Shown here in pieces: positions 7,624 through 15,653 of a stretch of DNA of 34,752 bases. The notes below the pieces were generated by a model that was given only the letters and a program-made list of their open reading frames with translations, was not told where the DNA came from and did no database searches. Source of the stretch: an uncultured Granulosicoccaceae bacterium (GTDB taxonomy: Bacteria; Pseudomonadota; Gammaproteobacteria; Granulosicoccales; Granulosicoccaceae). Each line of letters starts with the position of its first letter. The stretch's first letter is position 1. Both the position numbers and the translations under genes were made by a program. The stretch covers positions 1 through 34,752 of the forward strand of contig CALHNS010000042.1 in the NCBI GenBank assembly GCA_938035125.1. The letters are read 5' to 3'.

Positions 7624-8829
7624 ATGACCGATCAGTTGCTGAAAACACGAAACAAGCCCAGCCGTTCGAAGGCGTCACAGCCTCGTTATGTGCATCTGTG
7701 GCAACGAATACAACAGCTGGAAGAAAAACTTCTCAATCAAGAATCGATTAACGAAACCATTGTTCGTCAGTTTTCTAAAAAAGTTCGACCACTAGAAGAA
7801 AAAGGAAACGAAATACTGCTTGCGTTAACAGCGGACCTTATGCGGTTTTTCCACCAAAACAACGACAATGCCAAACGATCTTTACTAGGGTTTTGGATTT
7901 TAGATAACTTTAAAGATTTAGCAGCCCACCCTTTCGCCCCAGTTGACGCGGTTCAAGATCTCTACGATGAATGGCGATTACCAATTCAACGAACCGACGA
8001 TATGGTGGAGGCACAGCTGTCGCTGCTAATGGCCAGCCGTGACGACTTACCTGGTCAAACGCGCACTCAAAGCAATTATCCCGATGCAGGTATGATTGCA
8101 AAGAGGCGAACGCCTAAGCCTGAATCGAATGCATCATACGATTCAACAAGTTTTGTTAACGATACGGGTGCAGCCTATTCAAATGAATTTTATGAACACA
8201 ATGAGTCGCGAAATAGAGCAAACGAAGCAAACTCAACATGCGATGAAGAAGCACACTCATCGCAGCACCAATCGGGTGATCAAAACAAAAAACGCAAACG
8301 AGCAACCTTATCAAGTAAAGAAGAATTTGAAAAACTATTCGATATAGAACAATTGTTTCGACGAATAGCACGGGCTGTGCACCCTGATCGAGAGCAGGAT
8401 GAGAAGAAAAAGTCTATCAAACACGCCATTATGAGTGATTGTTTGCATGCAAGAGACAACGACGACATTGCCACCCTCTTGTCTCTATACGCAGAACATG
8501 TAGGCGATCTTCCCCTTACTTGGTCGGATGATAGCTCGGGGGAATTAGTTAAAGCTCTGGAAATTCAATTACAAAATCTGGAGATAAGAGCGTCCAGATT
8601 ACAGTCAAACGATTCTCTTTTACAACTTATTTTAGGCCGATACCTGGCATACGATACTAACGATGTAACGCGACGTTTAGAAGCTCATGAAGAGCAATTA
8701 AAAAATGAAAATAGCCAACTAAAACATCAGAGAGAACTATTAAAAACCGATGAAGGTTTTCAAGATGCTTTGGATGAACGCAGAGACATAGAGTTGGATA
8801 AATTGGTGCTATCCAACCTGACCTCTTAA
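7624..8829 (+). CDS. J-domain-containing protein of unknown role
   Basis: The protein is 401 aa, soluble and very polar. Residues 20-120 are helical with a hydrophobic patch (LLGFWILDNFKDLAAHPFAP). Residues 150-230 form an Asn/Ser/His-rich, likely disordered linker. Residues 233-295 look like a divergent J-domain: FDIEQLFRRIARAVHPDREQ carries the HPD triad at 253-255, which is the residue set that stimulates Hsp70 ATPase. The helix after it (IMSDCLHARDNDDIATLLSLY) resembles the last helix of DnaJ. From 305 to 390 there is a strong coiled coil (LVKALEIQLQNLEIRASRLQ and beyond). It lacks the Gly/Phe and zinc regions of DnaJ itself. It is therefore probably a specialised Hsp70 co-chaperone with a dedicated client. 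It is a single-gene unit between divergent EamA and convergent pqiC; no dnaK is in the window. Confidence 0.6.
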   Translation: MTDQLLKTRNKPSRSKASQPRYVHLWQRIQQLEEKLLNQESINETIVRQFSKKVRPLEEKGNEILLALTADLMRFFHQNNDNAKRSLLGFWILDNFKDLAAHPFAPVDAVQDLYDEWRLPIQRTDDMVEAQLSLLMASRDDLPGQTRTQSNYPDAGMIAKRRTPKPESNASYDSTSFVNDTGAAYSNEFYEHNESRNRANEANSTCDEEAHSSQHQSGDQNKKRKRATLSSKEEFEKLFDIEQLFRRIARAVHPDREQDEKKKSIKHAIMSDCLHARDNDDIATLLSLYAEHVGDLPLTWSDDSSGELVKALEIQLQNLEIRASRLQSNDSLLQLILGRYLAYDTNDVTRRLEAHEEQLKNENSQLKHQRELLKTDEGFQDALDERRDIELDKLVLSNLTS

Positions 8830-8845
8830 CGAAATTAAATTAGCG

Positions 8846-9436
8846 TTAGGTGTTAGGTGCTTCGCTGCTTTGCAAGGTGAACGTTGCCAAACGTGCAATA
8901 TCATTGATTGCTAAAGACAAAGCTCTAAAAAAATCTTCAACTTCGTTACCACCGGCTTCGTGCAACACTTGAAAACTTCTAACAGCGATAACTTCGCGCC
9001 CATCACCAGAAATCACCCTAAGCTGGCCGGCTACTTCTGCACCGCCTCGTTCATCACGTAATAACTTATCGAAATCAAATTCAACACGAGCTTGGGGTTC
9101 GAAACCTCGTGGCCATGGCTCAATGATAACGTTGCCGCCAGTGTAGGCTCGCATTCGATTCGCCAGCACACGGGTAATAGCGGCATCCGGGTCTTCCGCC
9201 CATTGATGATTGTCATGAACAATAACTCGGGTTCCACCGATTCGAGTAGCAATCGGTTTTGAATCGGCGTAACCGGGCACCTTCACCACCGCAATGCCGA
9301 TATCTTGAGCTTTTGTCGGTGTGCGTGTTTGCTGGCCATCAACAACAGGTTCCAGTAAATATAATTTCGCCGCAGGCCCACTGCCGCAACCTGCAAGCAC
9401 TAATGCGGTAAAAACGATGATCGACACGAGTTTCAT
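8846..9436 (-). CDS. pqiC: PqiC-like outer-membrane lipoprotein
   Basis: From the ATG at 9436 it is 196 aa. The signal MKLVSIIVFTALVLAGC gives a lipoprotein with Cys17. The body matches the PqiC/YmbA (ABC-type transport auxiliary lipoprotein) family: KLYLLEPV near the start, IGIAVVKVPGYADSKPIATRIGG, DNHQWAEDPDAAITRVLANRM, and a C-terminal helix. In E. coli, PqiC sits in the outer membrane and contacts the PqiB tube that spans the periplasm, helping move phospholipid between membranes. The gene follows pqiB by 16 nt and is last in the operon. An upstream ATG at 9448 would add MHRV; the chosen start gives a cleaner signal peptide. Confidence 0.88.
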   Translation of the reverse strand: MKLVSIIVFTALVLAGCGSGPAAKLYLLEPVVDGQQTRTPTKAQDIGIAVVKVPGYADSKPIATRIGGTRVIVHDNHQWAEDPDAAITRVLANRMRAYTGGNVIIEPWPRGFEPQARVEFDFDKLLRDERGGAEVAGQLRVISGDGREVIAVRSFQVLHEAGGNEVEDFFRALSLAINDIARLATFTLQSSEAPNT

Positions 9437-9452
9437 AACACGATGCATCCGA

Positions 9453-11120
9453 TTAACGACCTGTGATTAAAGCGTTGGGGTTGTCTTCCAGCACTTCAGC
9501 AAAACGAGCAATGGATCTGGCCGCATCACGCAGTTCTCTAGCAGTGGCTGAAAGCTCAACATAAATCTCTGAATCGGGTGATAAGCCTTCTAAAACTTCA
9601 TCAGCATTTTCAGCAGCCGATGTCAGAGCCTGCATCATACGCGGTAAATCGCTTGTCGCCGCTTCCACTTGATTCGCAGTTGCAGCGATGGATTCTAATG
9701 ACGCTGATATTTGCCCAGGCAATCTTGCCACATCATCACTGCCCACAAGGTTTCCAGCATTACGCAGCAAATCTGTTGCTGATGAAACCAGTGAATCTAG
9801 TGGCAGCGCGGCTAAATTCTTCACTAGCGTCTCAACGTCCGCTGTAACCGCTTCCACATTGGAGGCGGTGGTTGGCAATAACGCATAAGGCTCGGCAGCT
9901 AAATCGATGGAGGCAGGCGGTGCTTCAGGGCGTTCCACTAATTTTACAATTAAGGCCCCAGTTAATAGATTCCCAGACGCCAGTTGCACTCTAACGCCCA
10001 TATCGATAAAGTTTTGCAACAACTCATCCATACCGTCTTTATCAATATCACCCAAGCCTAAACGTCTGGGTTGAAATTGCAGCACACCAAAAACCCGAGT
10101 GCGCTCACTCGGACTTTCTGGCGCCTCAACATTGATGGCCACAACCTGGCCGACACGAATACCGTTATATTCAATCGGCGCGCCGCGCCGCAAACCTTTG
10201 ATAGATCCTTCAAATTCAGCCATGTAACGAAAGCGATCATCGCCTTCAGATTCAAATAAACTTTCCCGTGCCGCACCTCGGCTATCGTAAAGCCTGAACG
10301 TGGAATTGTTTCGCAGCAGTGGCTCACCTGTTGCGGCTTCTGGGTCGGTTTCAAACGCCACACCACCAGTAAACAGAGCGGCCATAGATTCAACCCTTAC
10401 GGTTGCACCGTCGGCGTTTATGTTGGCTTCAACACCAGAGACGCCAAAAAATCGAGTTTCTTCGTACACAAAACGATGAAATGGTGCTTCAACAAACACA
10501 TCGAACAGCACTTTCAAACCATCAGGAGATAAACGACGACGCTCAACCCTGCCCACTTCAATTTGACGATGAAACACCGGAGAACCTACATATATGTAGC
10601 CTGCTTCTTCTGCATCTAACGTAATCCGCATACCTGGTGTTCCACGAGGCGTTAAGGGAGGTTCGGTTAACGCAACAAATTCATCTTCCCGAGTCCCAGG
10701 GGAATCATCCCAATCTACCTCGATGTAAACACCGGATAGCAAAGTACCAAGACCTGAAATTTCGGTAGTATTGATGCGGGCATTGACAACCCAAAACTGA
10801 GTGTCTGTATCGATGTAAGGCGCAACATTGGGGTTCATGCGAGCTTCTACAATAACCGAACGTAGATCTTCAGCTAAACGCACCGACTCGACGATGCCAA
10901 CAGAAACATCGTTACTTAAAATTCGTGTTTCGCCGGCTGTAACACCACCTGCGCTATCTAAGATGATGGTAACCAGTGGCCCACGATCTGTGTAAGCCTG
11001 CCATAACATCCACGCAGCGAACAACAGTGCTGCCATTGGCAGCAACCAAATTAAGGACACACGCGAAGGTATTCCTTTAGCCTTCTCGATGCGAGGTCGC
11101 GTCGGTGAATCAGGCTTCAT
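9453..11120 (-). CDS. pqiB: PqiB, MlaD (MCE) domain lipid-transport protein
   Basis: I place the start at the ATG at 11120 (555 aa). The open frame runs further upstream, but only across the pqiA gene in another phase. A single inner-membrane helix lies at residues 21-40 (VSLIWLLPMAALLFAAWMLW). Three MCE/MlaD repeats follow: near 46-140 (GPLVTIILDSAGGVTAGETR), near 160-270 (GMRITLDAEEAGYIYVGSPV) and near 290-410 (FRYMAEFEGSIKGLRRGAPI). The C-terminal 100 residues are helical (LPLDSLVSSATDLLRNAGNL onward), as in PqiB, where stacked hexameric rings and a coiled-coil needle form a lipid tunnel across the periplasm. It overlaps the upstream pqiA half-gene by 11 bp and is followed by pqiC. Confidence 0.92.
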   Translation of the reverse strand: MKPDSPTRPRIEKAKGIPSRVSLIWLLPMAALLFAAWMLWQAYTDRGPLVTIILDSAGGVTAGETRILSNDVSVGIVESVRLAEDLRSVIVEARMNPNVAPYIDTDTQFWVVNARINTTEISGLGTLLSGVYIEVDWDDSPGTREDEFVALTEPPLTPRGTPGMRITLDAEEAGYIYVGSPVFHRQIEVGRVERRRLSPDGLKVLFDVFVEAPFHRFVYEETRFFGVSGVEANINADGATVRVESMAALFTGGVAFETDPEAATGEPLLRNNSTFRLYDSRGAARESLFESEGDDRFRYMAEFEGSIKGLRRGAPIEYNGIRVGQVVAINVEAPESPSERTRVFGVLQFQPRRLGLGDIDKDGMDELLQNFIDMGVRVQLASGNLLTGALIVKLVERPEAPPASIDLAAEPYALLPTTASNVEAVTADVETLVKNLAALPLDSLVSSATDLLRNAGNLVGSDDVARLPGQISASLESIAATANQVEAATSDLPRMMQALTSAAENADEVLEGLSPDSEIYVELSATARELRDAARSIARFAEVLEDNPNALITGR

Positions 11121-11739
11121 TAGTTTGGGCATCCCAAAGCAAGCGAGTGTCGATAGACGTGGCAGCAAACATGGTAAAAACCACAGAAAATCCGAAAGAA
11201 ATGATGCCAGCGCCCGGCGTAATGGATAAGAACACACCGAGTTGTATTAATGAGACCAATACCGCGACCACAAACACATCAATCATTGACCAGCGGCCAA
11301 TGACTTCGGTAATGGCGTGCAAACGGTGCATAGCGTGTTCAGACCATTGCCAACCTAGCTGCAAAGTCAGGGCCAGACCAATGATTATGATGAATTTTGA
11401 CACCGGTATTACCACACTCGCTACAAAAACCACCAGCGAGACAAAGATGCTGCCCGATTCATATAGCGCTACGACACCGCTAATAATGGTGTCATTGGAA
11501 GACCCACCTAGCCATTTGGTTTCCATGATGGGCAAAACATTCGCTGGAATGTAAGCAAAAATGCCAACCAACAGAAAAGCCCATGTGCGCTGCAAACTCA
11601 AAAGTTTTCGAGATTGAAGCTTTGCGCCACAGCGATCACAGCGTCGGTTGTGCATCGGATGCACAGCTCGGCATACCAAACAATTCACCAATCCAGCCTG
11701 GCGGGCTGTGACCCCTATTGTTGGTTGATGCGAAGCCAC
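11110..11739 (-). CDS. pqiA: PqiA-family membrane protein, second half
   Basis: The start is taken as the GTG at 11739, giving 209 aa. The open frame extends to 11895, but that part lies inside the previous pqiA gene. A four-Cys zinc-ribbon (CLVC and CDRC, C20, C23, C34, C37) comes first, followed by four membrane helices including FLLVGIFAYIPANVLPI and a typical GRWSMIDVFVVAVLVSLIQL segment. E. coli PqiA is one protein of about 417 aa with two such halves. Here the halves are separate genes totalling 419 aa. The gene overlaps the first half by 25 bp in another phase. A GTG at 11688 is an alternative start but would fall close to the first Cys. PqiA is the inner-membrane partner of PqiB in lipid transport. 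Confidence 0.85.
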   Translation of the reverse strand: MASHQPTIGVTARQAGLVNCLVCRAVHPMHNRRCDRCGAKLQSRKLLSLQRTWAFLLVGIFAYIPANVLPIMETKWLGGSSNDTIISGVVALYESGSIFVSLVVFVASVVIPVSKFIIIIGLALTLQLGWQWSEHAMHRLHAITEVIGRWSMIDVFVVAVLVSLIQLGVFLSITPGAGIISFGFSVVFTMFAATSIDTRLLWDAQTNEA

Positions 11740-12347
11740 AGGGTGTCTCGGCCAAAGTTTATGCTGATGAAGATGGTGGTCATGATTAATGCCACCCACG
11801 CCCAAAATGCAGGGCCAATGAACAATACCGCCAATTGACTGATTTTTATCAACGAAACCACTACCCCGATTAAAAACACATCGGCCATGGCCCATGGCTC
11901 AAGTGCTAAGGCGTAGCGAAAAGAACGCTTCAAACCAGGCGTTGCTTTACCGCCAAACTTCAAACGCGTAAGCACAAAGATAATTAATCCGAATCGCGTG
12001 AGTGGAATGAATACAATCAAAAGCAAGACAAAAACACCCAAAAGGGCTACGTCGCTAAACACCAATGACCAAGCCGCGTCGATCAAACTGATACTGGAAT
12101 TGATACCTGAACGTTGCAACGTTAGAAAAGGTAGAAATAAACTCACCAGCAGTAAAATTACACTGGCAAGGCTCGCGGCTAACGTTTTATCTACGGTATT
12201 CGGGCGATGCGAGTACATCATCTCGTTACAACGAGCACACTTCGCTTTTTCTCTTGGGTTCAGCGGTTCTTTTATATGCAACCAATCGCACGATGGGCAT
12301 GCCATCAAATGTGGGTGATGTTGGGCTGAGAGCCGAGATTCGGTCAC
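11715..12347 (-). CDS. pqiA: PqiA-family membrane protein, first half
   Basis: The protein is 210 aa from a GTG at 12347, 11 bp after the stop of the VWA lipoprotein. It has an N-terminal zinc-ribbon (CPSC at 17-20, CARC at 37-40) and four membrane helices, including LASVILLLVSLFLPFLTL and the family segment EPWAMADVFLIGVVVSLIKI. The start has only a purine-rich AAAAAGA upstream. An ATG at 12305 would remove 14 residues and put the zinc motif at the extreme end. Together with the following gene it covers both PqiA domains. The two proteins probably form the inner-membrane PqiA unit as a heterodimer (inference). Confidence 0.85.
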   Translation of the reverse strand: MTESRLSAQHHPHLMACPSCDWLHIKEPLNPREKAKCARCNEMMYSHRPNTVDKTLAASLASVILLLVSLFLPFLTLQRSGINSSISLIDAAWSLVFSDVALLGVFVLLLIVFIPLTRFGLIIFVLTRLKFGGKATPGLKRSFRYALALEPWAMADVFLIGVVVSLIKISQLAVLFIGPAFWAWVALIMTTIFISINFGRDTLWLRINQQ

Positions 12348-12358
12348 GTCTTTTTCAG

Positions 12359-13873
12359 TTATTGTTCAACAGGACGCGCTGGCAGCTGGATAGTGCTGCT
12401 TACCGTATCGGACAATTTGAGTTCCACTGCCAAGGAAGATCTACCGTGAGTTTGCTGCGAGCTGTAATTTAGATAATACACACTGCGTATGTGATCCGTT
12501 AGTCCAAGAAAAGTTTCTTGAATTTTGCTTTGCACACGGTCGTTCTGAGAGTTTTGTAAGGCAAGACTTGCATTGCAATCATCACGATCCATTTGAACGT
12601 ATTCCCCACCACCCTGAGTAGCTAAAAACAGCATCTCTTCAGCCTCTGATCCGGTTCTGGGGTCAAATCCCACCAAAAATGTACGTAAAGAGCGATCGTT
12701 GAGGTCGCGGTGCTGTTGCACCAAATTGCTCAGGCGTCGCCCCACATGGGTAACCACGTCATCACGGGTAGCAAAATCGTAATGATTCCAGCTGGCTAAA
12801 TCCAACCCGTCAGAGTATGCGATAACGAAGATATCGCGATCTGAATGTTCCCATTTCGAAATATCTTCAGCGACGGTATCCAGAGCGTAATAAAGCGCGC
12901 TGCCGGACGCTCCACCCGAGATGGGCAAAAATTCTAACGTGCTATCCACTTCGTACACGTCGGTATCAAAAATTCGGTATTCAAAGTTCACAGCCGGTGC
13001 AAGTGAAATAACCGTACTAGAAATGGCGTGATACAGATCATCAGCGCACTCACTCTGAAGTAAGCTTGAAGAGGCATCCATGACGAGGTATACCAAAGGA
13101 TCTTTGCGTTCGTCGGTTACCATTAACGGTGATTCGGTATCCACAACACCCGACTCTATAACCGTAAACGGCTCTCTTCCTTCATCAACAAGGCCTGTCA
13201 CAAAAGCAGGCTTGGTGAGCATTTCATCTGGATTATCAGGGTTTTGACCTAGGTTTAGACGACCATTTACGAGCAACGCAAAGTTATGCTCACGACGGTT
13301 ATTGATATTGGTTGCTGTGTAACTGTCTTCAACTAATTGCACATCCACACTGACTAACTGCTCAAGGGGTGTTGTGTCACGCTTTAATATCGCGCCCACA
13401 TTAACAATGCTGTGCGTCGTTATATCAGGCACGGCTAATAAATTCGCACGGTCAAGCTCTAGATACCATTGGGTATCCGAATCACTCTGTGTGTTTACAG
13501 GCACATCGACAGAACCAGATGGGGCATCTTCGCTAACAGGTTTTATATTTATGACAGCGGTTGGCGTGTCGTTGCGAAATTGACGCAAAACGATTCGACT
13601 GTTTGGTTTCAGCGCGGCAAAACCTGTATCGGTTAACGCCCATGAAACTCGTACAACCGCGTTTTTACCGTCAGAATTAACGCCGCGGAGTTCGGTTCTT
13701 ACATCCAATGCAGAATTCAATGCAGAGTTGTTAATTACGCCCAGGTCGTTAAACACAACCGGCGTGCCAGCCAATGCGTTTGGAATACGCTCAGACAGCT
13801 CATCAGCGCCTCCACAGCCTGCCAGTGACGCAACAAGCAGCGTAATTCCACAGATTTTAGTCGGATATCGCAT
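12359..13873 (-). CDS. VWA-domain lipoprotein in the pqi operon
   Basis: From the ATG at 13873 it is 504 aa with a lipoprotein signal MRYPTKICGITLLVASLAGC (Cys20). An ATG at 13900, with AGGG 7 nt before it, would add nine residues and is about equally likely. Residues 25-240 are beta-rich and not recognised. A VWA domain follows from about 255 to 460: MIDAS DASSS (D266, S268, S270), then AYSDGLD with D355. A Cys/Asp-rich region (SECADD, DRDDCN) could add disulfides. The C-terminus has an HIRSVYYLNYSS strand like those in VWA proteins that act on surface partners. The stop is 11 bp before pqiA, so the gene appears co-transcribed with pqiA-pqiA-pqiB-pqiC. A role as a periplasmic or outer-membrane partner of the Pqi lipid bridge is inference. 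Confidence 0.75.
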   Translation of the reverse strand: MRYPTKICGITLLVASLAGCGGADELSERIPNALAGTPVVFNDLGVINNSALNSALDVRTELRGVNSDGKNAVVRVSWALTDTGFAALKPNSRIVLRQFRNDTPTAVINIKPVSEDAPSGSVDVPVNTQSDSDTQWYLELDRANLLAVPDITTHSIVNVGAILKRDTTPLEQLVSVDVQLVEDSYTATNINNRREHNFALLVNGRLNLGQNPDNPDEMLTKPAFVTGLVDEGREPFTVIESGVVDTESPLMVTDERKDPLVYLVMDASSSLLQSECADDLYHAISSTVISLAPAVNFEYRIFDTDVYEVDSTLEFLPISGGASGSALYYALDTVAEDISKWEHSDRDIFVIAYSDGLDLASWNHYDFATRDDVVTHVGRRLSNLVQQHRDLNDRSLRTFLVGFDPRTGSEAEEMLFLATQGGGEYVQMDRDDCNASLALQNSQNDRVQSKIQETFLGLTDHIRSVYYLNYSSQQTHGRSSLAVELKLSDTVSSTIQLPARPVEQ

Positions 13874-14039
13874 GACACTAACCTGCAAAGGTTGGTCCAT
13901 ATAAGGACCCTTTTTCGTGCAAAATTCGCAAGTTTGACTAAAGAATAAGGTGCCCAACCTCCCAATTCCAAGCAGCATTGGGCTGATTTCAATAATCGCA
14001 TTGAAACTTGGCGTGAATCTGGTAGTCCCACGTAAATCT

Positions 14040-14417
14040 ATGAATATGCCTCCCTCCATACAACGACGCCTGCGCCAAAGCCTATTCGGTGTGTTATTGG
14101 CAATAGGTTCAGTACCGGTTTTTGCGGTAGAGCTGATCATGATCGAGCAGAAAATTTGCCCCTATTGCAAACTGTTCGATCAGGACGTCAACTACAGCAA
14201 TACGGACACGGCCAAAAAGGTGCCCCTGCGCCGTGTTCAGCTATACGGCCCTTGGCCCGATGATTTAAAACACATATCCTATGACATGCTAACGCCTACG
14301 TTTATACTGGTGAAAGACGGCCAGGAGCTGGGTAGATTGCGTGGGTACCCAGGTAAAAAAGATTTCTGGGCATTAATGAATAAATTGATGGAAAAGCATC
14401 AAATAAAACCGAATTAA
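14040..14417 (+). CDS. Periplasmic thioredoxin-fold protein, SoxS/SoxW-like
   Basis: From the ATG at 14040 it is 125 aa. A signal peptide (to about residue 30, SVPVFA-VE) is followed by the thioredoxin motif ICPYCKLF with C40 and C43, then LRRVQLYGPWPDDL, the cis-Pro motif TPTF (P86) and FILVKDGQELGRLRGYPGKKDF. This matches small SoxS-type thioredoxins of sulfur oxidisers, which keep cysteines of sulfur-carrier proteins reduced in the periplasm. A second ATG lies at 14046 and either is possible. It precedes two YeeE/YedE genes with gaps of 5 and 3 nt, so the three form a short operon. The context suggests it handles a disulfide or persulfide of the imported sulfur compound, which is inference. 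Confidence 0.8.
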   Translation: MNMPPSIQRRLRQSLFGVLLAIGSVPVFAVELIMIEQKICPYCKLFDQDVNYSNTDTAKKVPLRRVQLYGPWPDDLKHISYDMLTPTFILVKDGQELGRLRGYPGKKDFWALMNKLMEKHQIKPN

Positions 14418-14422
14418 CGTTT

Positions 14423-14851
14423 ATGGAAACTGACTTTACCCCGATAGCCTCATTCTTTGGCGGCATGCTAATCGGGGCTTCAGCCCTGCTGCTGATGGCA
14501 TCACATGGTCGCATAGCTGGTATAAGCGGAATTTTTTCCCGTTGGCTAAACAATCAAGACTCTCCTACCTCAACCAATTCAGTATTTTTAATCGGATTGT
14601 TTTTGGGGCTGCCGTTGTTCAGTGTCATCTCTGGCACCACCCCGCAAATCCAATCCGATTCACCGTTCATCGTGATGATGATTGCAGGACTTTTTGTAGG
14701 CTATGGAACAGTGAGTGGAAATGGTTGTACCAGCGGTCATGGTGTATGCGGCCTATCGCGTTTATCGATTCGATCGTTGGTGGCAACTGGCACCTTTCTA
14801 GTCTCAGGCATCGTCGTTATGTTTTTGACTCGCCACGTTTTTCAAGGGTAA
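14423..14851 (+). CDS. YeeE/YedE (sulfur transport) family protein, first half
   Basis: This 142-aa membrane protein has four helices and the family signature GNGCTSGHGVCGLSRLSIRS near residues 98-115. In the thiosulfate importer TsuA, an equivalent Cys in a GxGCxxGH motif lines the path that passes thiosulfate along cysteines. E. coli YeeE is a single protein of about 350 aa; here, as in many proteobacteria, it is split in two. It starts 5 nt after the thioredoxin stop and ends 3 nt before its partner half. The substrate is probably thiosulfate or a related sulfur species. Confidence 0.88.
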   Translation: METDFTPIASFFGGMLIGASALLLMASHGRIAGISGIFSRWLNNQDSPTSTNSVFLIGLFLGLPLFSVISGTTPQIQSDSPFIVMMIAGLFVGYGTVSGNGCTSGHGVCGLSRLSIRSLVATGTFLVSGIVVMFLTRHVFQG

Positions 14852-14854
14852 GTC

Positions 14855-15274
14855 ATGTTGCATTATCTAAGCGCGTTTGCATCGGGTCTTATCTTTAGTA
14901 TCGGTTTGGTTATTTCAGGCATGGTGAACCCTGCCAAAGTGAAAAATTTTCTAGATCTTGCTGGCAGTTGGGACCCTAGCTTACTGTTTGTGATGGGTGG
15001 CGCTATTTTCATTACTTTGCCTGGTTATCGATTGTTATCGAAATCAAAAGCTCCTTGGTTTGCAAACACCTTTCATTGGCCTACACGACAAGACATCGAT
15101 GCCCCATTGATTAAAGGCGCGGTATTTTTTGGCATGGGGTGGGCTCTTTCTGGGCTATGCCCAGGCCCAGCACTAACGGTTCTACCCAGTGCTATTCCAG
15201 GTGTTATTGGCTTTGTGGTAATGCTAATTGTGGGCATGATAGTCGCCCATCATCAACAACGGTTATCTGCTTAA
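14855..15274 (+). CDS. YeeE/YedE (sulfur transport) family protein, second half
   Basis: The protein is 139 aa with four hydrophobic helices. The N-terminus has the family pattern SGLIFSIGLVISGMVNPAKV, and the C-terminal half has GMGWALSGLCPGPALTVLPS, the GLCPG motif holding the second essential-type Cys of this family. It should pair with the preceding half to make one transport unit in the inner membrane. The stop is only 10 bp from the convergent S24-like gene, and no intrinsic terminator is visible in that gap. Confidence 0.88.
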   Translation: MLHYLSAFASGLIFSIGLVISGMVNPAKVKNFLDLAGSWDPSLLFVMGGAIFITLPGYRLLSKSKAPWFANTFHWPTRQDIDAPLIKGAVFFGMGWALSGLCPGPALTVLPSAIPGVIGFVVMLIVGMIVAHHQQRLSA

Positions 15275-15284
15275 ATTTATAGCT

Positions 15285-15653
15285 CTAGCGATAACGTTTC
15301 CGATCGGCACGCCGACGCCCTGAACGTTGCACAACCACGCCTTGCACAGTTAAGTCACGTTTTGAATAACGCAGCGTTTCCCAATTTGAATTCAAAGGTA
15401 CTAAATCAACCTCATCAGTACCTACTGAAATCCACCGCCTAAGCACTAATTGATCATCAACTTCCACTAGTACATAAGAGTTGTCATTCAATCGCCCGGT
15501 GCGATCAATCACCACAACATGGCCTGCAGCAAATTCAGGTGCCATGCTAGCGTCTAAAACTTGCAGCGCCACCAGGGCAGTAGATGCACACGTTGCTGGT
15601 GTATCTGCATTGGCATGCGTATCACTGACTGGCGTTATGGGGATGCTCTTCAT
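15285..15653 (-). CDS. S24/LexA-like protein lacking the usual catalytic Lys
   Basis: The protein is 122 aa and consists of one S24-type domain with no helix-turn-helix. The Ser motif is present: QVLDASMAPEFAAGHVVVID, with S36 in SMxP. Aligning YVLVEVDDQLVLRRWIS with LexA DEVTVKRLKK puts Arg72 where LexA has its catalytic Lys156, so peptidase or self-cleavage activity is doubtful. The first 25 residues look flexible and the C-terminus is very basic (RSGRRRADRKRYR). It overlaps dsrK by 4 bp (ATGA) and is the last gene of the DUF533-dsrC-dsrM-dsrK run. It might be a binding or scaffold domain rather than a protease. The link to DsrMK rests only on gene order. Confidence 0.65.
   Translation of the reverse strand: MKSIPITPVSDTHANADTPATCASTALVALQVLDASMAPEFAAGHVVVIDRTGRLNDNSYVLVEVDDQLVLRRWISVGTDEVDLVPLNSNWETLRYSKRDLTVQGVVVQRSGRRRADRKRYR

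Noticed and set aside
9578..9847. 89-codon plus-strand frame inside pqiB
   Set aside because: It lies within a clear MCE-protein gene on the other strand and lacks a ribosome site.
11715..11739. Programmed -1 frameshift joining the pqiA halves
   Set aside because: No slippery heptamer occurs in the 25-bp overlap, and each half has its own zinc-ribbon and start. Separate genes explain it better.
11740..11895. N-terminal extension of the second pqiA gene
   Set aside because: The extra 52 residues lie in another phase of the first pqiA gene and look like shadow sequence (His/Gly-rich, no helix).
13901..14140. N-terminal extension of the pqi-linked VWA lipoprotein
   Set aside because: It would bury the lipoprotein signal about 90 residues inside the protein and overlap the divergent thioredoxin gene.
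15285..15653. LexA or phage repressor
   Set aside because: No helix-turn-helix, no room for one in 122 residues, and the catalytic Lys position is Arg.
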